DNA from: JAGTVG01 sp942491935
GTDB taxonomy: Bacteria > Bacteroidota > Bacteroidia > Cytophagales > Cyclobacteriaceae
Reading direction: 5' to 3'
NCBI GenBank assembly: GCA_942491935.1
Contig: CALOCZ010000068.1
Span: 62,001 to 126,000 of the forward strand
DNA: 64,000 bases
The position numbers and the translations under genes are program-made. This document shows, one piece after another, positions 58,878 to 64,000 of the stretch. Position 1 is the first letter of the stretch; the number at the start of each line of letters is the position of its first letter. The notes beneath the pieces were generated by a model that was given only the letters and a program-made list of their open reading frames with translations, was not told where the DNA came from and made no database searches.

Positions 58878-59825
58878 TCAATGCCTGAATCTTGGCGTTC
58901 GGATTATTCGTTTTTCGCCACCGGAAAGTACTGGTAATGTGTAACTTAGTAGAAGTTCGTGGGATGTTGGACTTTTGGCTTCCTGCGCATTGATTATATA
59001 ATCAAATGAATAGCCTAATCTTAACGAATTGTCTTTCAGGAAACTATAACCAATCATTGCGATCATAGCATCAGACTGCCTGAAGGATAATCCAAACCAT
59101 AATTTTTCACGAAAATAAGCAAGGAGAGAAATGTCGAACGAATATGTTGTCAGGTCAGATTTTACAAGTACTGAAGGCCTCAATACAAAATCGTAATTGA
59201 TTTCATAGTCATATCCAGCAATAAAGTATAAATGAGTAACAAGTGCATTGGCTAATGAGTCGTTTCCAAAATTAAACTCAATGTGTATTAAGTGGCTGGC
59301 ACTTAAGCCTAAATAATATTTTTGAGCACGATAATATATACCGGCAGATAAGTCGGGCTGGATCTGTGTCTCTTTCCCGGATTGCCTTAAAGGATCATCA
59401 GGATCTACCCACCTATATTGATCAAAATCGATCGACTGGGATATAACACCGGCGCGAACTCCAAAACTTAATTTTGAATTTTTAAATGCCAGGTGATATG
59501 CATAGGATCCTTGTATCTCTAAATTGTTTAGTGCACCCAACCGATCGTTGATCGCATAAAAAGCAGCACCACTGTTGATTTTGAATATTGGGAAATTTGC
59601 ACTGATCAATTGAGTCTGGGGGTTGCCTGCTCCATCGAAGGTAGATTCATAGCCTAACCATTGTGTTCTGTGCATTGCTGAAAATTCTGCCGATCCCGGA
59701 ATTCCTGCGTAGGCAGGATTATAGTAGATTTCATTTAACATATATTGGCTGAACTGTGGATCCTGTTGCCCGAATGTAACAAATCCAGAGACCAATAATA
59801 TAAATGATATAAATCCGCGGCGCAT
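58878..59825 (-). CDS. PorP/SprF family type IX secretion outer-membrane protein
   Basis: This predicted outer-membrane beta-barrel has 316 residues. It follows the ATG at 59825; the preceding TTG is less likely. After a signal peptide (GFISFILLVSGFVTFG) comes QQDPQFSQYMLNEIYYNPAY, the hallmark N-terminus of PorP/SprF proteins, followed by AGIPGSAEFSAMHRTQWLGY. The repeating strands end with LLLSYTLPVLSGGEKRIIRT. PorP/SprF proteins associate with T9SS components such as PorE and the GldK ring. The position directly before gldKLMN matches the arrangement of porP in Porphyromonas. Confidence 0.93.
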   Translation of the reverse strand: MRRGFISFILLVSGFVTFGQQDPQFSQYMLNEIYYNPAYAGIPGSAEFSAMHRTQWLGYESTFDGAGNPQTQLISANFPIFKINSGAAFYAINDRLGALNNLEIQGSYAYHLAFKNSKLSFGVRAGVISQSIDFDQYRWVDPDDPLRQSGKETQIQPDLSAGIYYRAQKYYLGLSASHLIHIEFNFGNDSLANALVTHLYFIAGYDYEINYDFVLRPSVLVKSDLTTYSFDISLLAYFREKLWFGLSFRQSDAMIAMIGYSFLKDNSLRLGYSFDYIINAQEAKSPTSHELLLSYTLPVLSGGEKRIIRTPRFRH

Positions 59826-59857
59826 CAAATCGAAAACAAATTACTCTATGAAAAAGT

Positions 59858-59876
59858 TTAGTAATTATGTTACTAA
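59858..59876. repeat. inverted repeat upstream of the PorP/SprF gene
   Basis: TTAGTAA and TTACTAA form perfect 7-bp arms with a 5-nt spacer. The repeat ends 33 nt before the start codon at 59825, in the 111-nt gap after hemD. It could be an operator for the PorP/SprF gene; the AT-rich background makes chance occurrence possible. Confidence 0.38.
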
Positions 59877-59936
59877 TTTATAACAAAAACAATAGAAAGT
59901 AAAAAATCTTTGATTTGCTCAGATCTAATTCCGAGA

Positions 59937-60710
59937 TTAATCTAATCCGTTAGCTTTCCTGATATACATTTCCAAAGCTCCTGTCATACTTGGGGCATTT
60001 GGATGCGGTGCCTCTATATCAAGTATCAATCCAGCCTCTTTTACAGCTTTTGCTGTAGTTGGGCCAAATGCCGCTATCCTCGTTTTTTTCTGCTTAAATT
60101 CCGGGAAATTATGAAACAAGGAAGTTATGCCTGAGGGGCTGAAAAATGCAATGATATCATAATTAACTTCTGCAAGATCTGATAAATCACTTGCGATAGT
60201 CCTGTATATCACAGCTTCTGAAAAATCATATTCATTTTCATTCAGAAAATCCGGTATATCATTTTTTCGGATGTTGCTGCAGGGAAATAGAAATTTCTCA
60301 TTTTTGTGCTTTTTCAGAATTTCTATCAGGTCCATGGCTGTTTTAGAACCCGTAAATATCTTTCTCTTACGTATTACAATATACTTTTGAAGATAATTTG
60401 AAGTTTGTTCAGAAATACAAAAGTATTTCATGTCAGCCGGCATTTCAATCTTCATCTGCGCAGCAAGTTTGAATAAATGATCTACTGCATTTCGACTGGT
60501 AAAAATGATGGCCGTATAATTTAAAATATCAATTTTCTGAGTCCTGAATTCTTTCAGCGATACAGGTTCTATTTGGATAAATGGCCTGAAATCAATCTTA
60601 ATATCATATTTGGATTTCAGATTATCATATGGAGAATAACCATTTTGTGGCTCTGGCTGCGAAACTAAAATACTCTGGACTTTTTGTAATCTCTCCTTTT
60701 CTAACATCAT
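59937..60710 (-). CDS. hemD: uroporphyrinogen-III synthase
   Basis: HemD closes hydroxymethylbilane to uroporphyrinogen III with D-ring inversion in haem synthesis. The 257 residues have the two-domain HemD pattern with weak general conservation: AIIFTSRNAVDHLF in the first half, and DIIAFFSPSGITSLF followed by RIAAFGPTTAKAVKEAGL in the second. These are the most reliable motifs of the family. Other tetrapyrrole genes are not adjacent; the gene sits between a DUF4271 gene (28 nt upstream) and the PorP/SprF gene, an order seen in Bacteroidota. Confidence 0.9.
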   Translation of the reverse strand: MMLEKERLQKVQSILVSQPEPQNGYSPYDNLKSKYDIKIDFRPFIQIEPVSLKEFRTQKIDILNYTAIIFTSRNAVDHLFKLAAQMKIEMPADMKYFCISEQTSNYLQKYIVIRKRKIFTGSKTAMDLIEILKKHKNEKFLFPCSNIRKNDIPDFLNENEYDFSEAVIYRTIASDLSDLAEVNYDIIAFFSPSGITSLFHNFPEFKQKKTRIAAFGPTTAKAVKEAGLILDIEAPHPNAPSMTGALEMYIRKANGLD

Positions 60711-60738
60711 GGCTTTATCTATCTAATTTTAATTTATT

Positions 60739-61917
60739 CTACACGACATTGTGTATTAGATTCGATTTAAGCAAAAACTTTAAACCTACAATAACAGGTA
60801 ATAATTCAGCACTGCAAAGGTAAGCAAATAAATACAATTTTGTATAGTTAGAAGAATTCAAAAATTTCAAATACAGGATAACGGCCCTTATAAAACTAAT
60901 AATTACTATACTATATATGATAATATCTGTGAACAAAGCAAGACTGATCTGGATGATGAATACTGACAGTACCAATAACAAAAAGATGAGTAAGCTATAG
61001 AAATTTGTGATCCTTAAAAACTCAAACGTGTGAATGGTCCCTACCTCCCTCATTTTAAAAAGATCGCTTGATAAAGAGATTAAAATAAAGCGCAGCATGA
61101 ACCAACCTAAGAAAAAGAGGAAAAGCCAAAGCCATTTGGCGAATAAACTACCGAAAGACGTCAAAGCATTGCTATTGTCCTGAAAGCCGAATTGATAGAG
61201 AGCTATGACAATAAAAAATGACAGAACAACGGCCAGGACAATTATGAAGACAAGATCAATTCTGGTTATCTTTTTCGACCGGTTCAGGAACTCATCAGTA
61301 CTCGCCCTGATAAATGAATTAATAATATTATAATAATCATTGAATACACGGTTGCCAATATTTACCAATACTGCGTATAAGATCAATATGATAATCGCTC
61401 CAATTTTCATAAAATCCCAGATCGGCCCCCTGTCGAGTGGAAGAATAGATAGGTGATCCATTTTACTTAACAAAGACCGGTTCTTATCAGAATATGAAAC
61501 GATACTGGTTTCAATATCATGAATTCCTTCCTCCGAATACAGTGACATTAACATTTGTGGCTGACCATATATTCCTGCCAGACTATCGATCGATAGAACA
61601 ACTGAAAGAGGTTCAGATGCATTATAAACCAGTTTATTGTTAATAAACAAGGCAGACTTATTTTTGAATCTTAGTGAAATACCATTTTCCCGGTATTCAT
61701 CCGGAACAATTACTATATATACATTCTTTGTTTTAGGATTAATTTCTTCGATATAGGGAACAAGAGCATTTTCTTCTTCAGAAAAGATCTTCCAGTCATT
61801 CTTAAGGTCTTTTATTTTATAATGAAACTGCCCATTCTGAGCATAGGTATCCAAAATTCCTGAAAGGAGTATTAGAATACTAAAAACAATTAAATTTTTA
61901 ATCCGGGAATAAGCCAC
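60739..61917 (-). CDS. DUF4271 family membrane protein
   Basis: This predicted inner-membrane protein has about 392 residues. A signal peptide or anchor (LIVFSILILLSGILDTYAQ) starts it, followed by an extracytoplasmic part of about 150 residues and a C-terminal region with six or seven hydrophobic helices that matches DUF4271. The function is unknown; proximity to T9SS genes hints at an envelope role. I choose the GTG at 61917, since a -7 box at 61937-61944 puts the likely transcript start near 61930, after the TTG at 61953 that opens the longest frame. The GTG also gives a better signal peptide. Confidence 0.82.
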   Translation of the reverse strand: MAYSRIKNLIVFSILILLSGILDTYAQNGQFHYKIKDLKNDWKIFSEEENALVPYIEEINPKTKNVYIVIVPDEYRENGISLRFKNKSALFINNKLVYNASEPLSVVLSIDSLAGIYGQPQMLMSLYSEEGIHDIETSIVSYSDKNRSLLSKMDHLSILPLDRGPIWDFMKIGAIIILILYAVLVNIGNRVFNDYYNIINSFIRASTDEFLNRSKKITRIDLVFIIVLAVVLSFFIVIALYQFGFQDNSNALTSFGSLFAKWLWLFLFFLGWFMLRFILISLSSDLFKMREVGTIHTFEFLRITNFYSLLIFLLLVLSVFIIQISLALFTDIIIYSIVIISFIRAVILYLKFLNSSNYTKLYLFAYLCSAELLPVIVGLKFLLKSNLIHNVV

Positions 61918-61936
61918 CTGATTTGGTTTTGTTTTA

Positions 61937-61944
61937 CAAAAATA
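61937..61944 (-). promoter_or_regulatory. -7 box of the DUF4271-hemD transcript
   Basis: TATTTTTG on the minus strand fits TAnnTTTG and ends 19 nt before the GTG at 61917. It lies downstream of the TTG at 61953, which argues for the shorter start. A -33 TTG is not clearly placed. Confidence 0.45.
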
Positions 61945-62016
61945 TGAAATCAATCTTAGTCTATGTGATAATCCTGGTATATAATTATTATGTTGTTTTA
62001 AATGTTAATACTCAAA

Positions 62017-63762
62017 TTAGAATCTTCCTGTATAACCAATATGAATTTTTGAAAACCTGATACTGAAGGGTTGATCATTTGACTTACCAACTGCATAGAT
62101 CAAATTTAATAAACCGGCACCTGTTGATATACTGATCCCTGCTCCCACTCCGAAAGGATAATCCGTATATGATTCATTATTGATATCTAACCCAAGATAA
62201 GATCCATCAAAGAAAACCACTAATTGAGATTCATTCTCAAACAGATACCTATACTCCAATGTCCCAATGATATAATTTGAGGCATAAAAAAACATCTCGT
62301 TAAAACCCCTGATCGAATTTAAGCCCCCAAGTCTGAACAGGTCATTTAAGAATAATTGATCTCCATCCATATATCCACCCGAAAATTTAGCATGCAATAT
62401 ATTCCTTGGCCGAAGGCTAAAATATTTGTCAATCCAGAAGCGTGTCATCCATTGAAAACCCTGATCAGGGATATCAGAATAGTAATCATCATCGATATAG
62501 GCATTTTTAATAATATTTTTATTTCCGATGTCCGCATCTATTTTTATTTCCCAACCAATCGTTGGGAAAATGGGATGATCAAGAGAATTATATCTGTATA
62601 GTACACCATAATAGTTTAAATTATAGTCTGCATAAATTGGACTTTCCGAAACTCTTATGGTATCTGTTTCCAGCAGGCTGGAAACTTCACGACGGTAGTT
62701 TACACCAATTCTTCCTTTTGAATTGTTATTATAGAATATATTTAATCCTAGTTTTCTGGTAAGAAATGTGGTATCCTGCTTGTAAAGATTAAAAGCAAAA
62801 CCAAAATCAATTGGAAGACGGAAAAAACCAGGATGATCATAAACCAGATCCAATTCCTGAGATTGAGAATTTACCTTTTGCCAGTTTAATCCCAATCGCT
62901 TTCCACTCCTGAAAAGATTTTCTAATTCAAGATATACCTGCCCAGTTACCAGGAGTTTTCCTGTTTCGTTTTCGTTGGGGAGAAATCCGATGATCCCATC
63001 AAACGCACTTGCCTTCTGATCGATAAGGTCTAAAGATACCCGGCATTGCTCATTAGCGAAATAAAGAACTGGCTGATCCTTTAAGGATAAATATGGTAGA
63101 GGATTGATCAAATCAGGGATGTTGTCAATTTTTCTTTGGTCATATACTGATCCTGGTTTGATTTTTAGATAAGCGCTCAGAAATGCGGGTTTGATCTTGT
63201 TTTTGCCTACCAGGCTCAGACTGTCAAACACTATATATGGTCCTGAATTAAAAGCCACTTCAGCTGATACCTGAGTATTCAATATTTCCAGGGCCCTGAG
63301 CTCTATGCTTGCAAATGGGTATCCATTATTTTCGGAATGCTCGATAATTTTTTCAAAGAACCTGGATACTTTTCTGAAGTTTACAATCTTCTGATTAAAA
63401 AAATTTGGTTTGTATCCGGTTTTGGACAACAACTGATCCGGCAAATTCCCTTGGGACAAAGTAGCCCACTCAAACCTTTCCCCCAATTCAAACCGGACAC
63501 TAGTTGCTAGAGAATCTGTAAGCTCAAGATCATAATTTGCCAATAGAAATCCATTTTCATATACTTGAGACATCCATTGATTTAAAGCGCTCAGGTTTTT
63601 AACATCTTCCTGTAAAATTACCAGAAGGTTTAATTCATTCAGTTTACCCTTATCGGATTCAGAAATTAATACCCTAAAATTACTTCTCCCCTGACCAACA
63701 ACCTGAAATATCCCTGTCAATAACAATAATAAAATGAGATATAGTATTTTTATTATCCGCAC
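62017..63762 (-). CDS. BamA/TamA-like outer-membrane protein (Omp85 superfamily)
   Basis: This predicted outer-membrane barrel of 581 residues has a signal peptide (ILYLILLLLLTGIFQVVG) and N-terminal POTRA-like domains (about 90-240). The surface-antigen barrel (about 260-581) contains the loop L6 motif in RLGGLNSIRGFNEMFF. The C-terminus IRFSKIHIGYTGRF ends in Phe, as expected for a terminal strand. It is shorter than BamA (about 800), so a TamA-like or patatin-associated relative is more likely. Translation starts at GTG (63762). It is divergent from hemW across 32 nt. Confidence 0.85.
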   Translation of the reverse strand: MRIIKILYLILLLLLTGIFQVVGQGRSNFRVLISESDKGKLNELNLLVILQEDVKNLSALNQWMSQVYENGFLLANYDLELTDSLATSVRFELGERFEWATLSQGNLPDQLLSKTGYKPNFFNQKIVNFRKVSRFFEKIIEHSENNGYPFASIELRALEILNTQVSAEVAFNSGPYIVFDSLSLVGKNKIKPAFLSAYLKIKPGSVYDQRKIDNIPDLINPLPYLSLKDQPVLYFANEQCRVSLDLIDQKASAFDGIIGFLPNENETGKLLVTGQVYLELENLFRSGKRLGLNWQKVNSQSQELDLVYDHPGFFRLPIDFGFAFNLYKQDTTFLTRKLGLNIFYNNNSKGRIGVNYRREVSSLLETDTIRVSESPIYADYNLNYYGVLYRYNSLDHPIFPTIGWEIKIDADIGNKNIIKNAYIDDDYYSDIPDQGFQWMTRFWIDKYFSLRPRNILHAKFSGGYMDGDQLFLNDLFRLGGLNSIRGFNEMFFYASNYIIGTLEYRYLFENESQLVVFFDGSYLGLDINNESYTDYPFGVGAGISISTGAGLLNLIYAVGKSNDQPFSIRFSKIHIGYTGRF

Positions 63763-63794
63763 TAGAGATTTATTTTATGTAAAAATATCGAAAA

Positions 63795-64000
63795 TTGGCA
63801 GGAATTTATCTTCATATCCCATTATGTAAGCAAGCATGTTACTACTGCGACTTCCATTTCAGCACATACCTCGGCTTAAAGTCAGGGATTGTCAATGCCC
63901 TGATCAAAGAATTAATACTACAAAAATCCTACTTGGGTAATGATACTATCGATACCATTTATTTTGGAGGAGGCACACCCACACTCTTATCTGCTTACGA
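63795..64000 (+). CDS. hemW: HemW-like radical SAM protein (5' part only)
   Basis: Only the first 68 codons lie in the window; the gene continues past its end. The TTG at 63795 is taken as start because a stop codon precedes it in frame a few codons upstream; it gives MAGIYLHIPLC, the common HemW N-terminus. The radical SAM cluster motif is CKQACYYC (CxxxCxxC), followed by DFHFSTYLG and YFGGGTPTLLSAY, the GGGTP glycine-rich motif. HemW is a haem chaperone related to coproporphyrinogen dehydrogenase HemN. Confidence 0.9.
   Translation, partial: MAGIYLHIPLCKQACYYCDFHFSTYLGLKSGIVNALIKELILQKSYLGNDTIDTIYFGGGTPTLLSAY

Noticed and set aside
1..64000. CRISPR arrays, insertion sequences, integrons, rRNA genes
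   Set aside because: No regularly spaced direct repeats, transposase or integrase frames, or rRNA-like sequence were seen on either strand.

Overview
The window looks like a stretch of chromosome from a Bacteroidota bacterium, most likely of the Cytophagales-like gliding/marine type. The evidence is the type IX secretion and gliding set (gldK, gldL, gldM, gldN, a PorP/SprF protein, SprE/PorW, a PorE-like protein), families largely confined to this phylum (DUF4270 and DUF4271 proteins, the PG_1098-like methyltransferase), -7 boxes of the phylum's TAnnTTTG type, AT-rich intergenic DNA, and frequent TTG or GTG starts. I see no insertion sequence, prophage, CRISPR array or integron, and no abrupt change of gene style, so this reads as core chromosome.

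Layout. 0.1-4.2 kb (minus): a catalytically doubtful GlgA N-domain protein, a DUF4270 lipoprotein and glmS. 4.3-8.9 kb (plus): panC, panD, a flippase-like membrane protein, a RfaE2-type nucleotidyltransferase, a YugP-type peptidase and an acyl-CoA dehydrogenase. 9.1-11.5 kb: an AraC-family regulator converging on a bacterial geranylgeranylglyceryl-phosphate synthase gene with two small membrane-protein genes. 11.6-18.5 kb: a phosphate-uptake block with NptA-like, PiT and Na/Pi-PhoU transporters and an OprO/P-like porin. 18.6-26 kb (minus): M20 amidohydrolase, SPOR-like lipoprotein, secA, methyltransferase and asd. 26-33.7 kb: a lamin-tail surface protein, an exported isoaspartyl peptidase, a DksA-like protein, scpB, rluB, and an exported thioredoxin-fold/RraA-like pair. 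A tRNA-Phe gene with a clear promoter and terminator lies at 33.7-33.9 kb. 33.9-40.2 kb: two Fe-S redox proteins, a conserved protein, a PorE-like OmpA protein, purM and a small hypothetical gene. 40.6-47.4 kb (minus): M23 peptidase, bactofilin, then atpZ, an AtpI-like gene and atpBEFHAG without atpD or atpC. 47.5-54.2 kb (plus): sprE/porW, a class A PBP and uvrC. 54.3-63.8 kb (minus): a BamA/TamA-like protein, DUF4271 protein, hemD, PorP/SprF and gldKLMN. The window ends in the first 68 codons of hemW.

Much of the window serves the envelope: precursor supply (glmS, RfaE2), murein synthesis and remodelling (PBP1A, M23, bactofilin), protein export (SecA, then type IX secretion), outer-membrane assembly and phosphate entry. 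The least explained observations are regulatory: a terminator-shaped hairpin inside the signal-peptide codons of the DUF4270 gene, a similar hairpin between atpE and atpF, one directly before the NptA-like start codon, and three TTGTA/TACAA palindromes upstream of the AraC-family gene. I found no multi-gene system that I could defend as entirely new.
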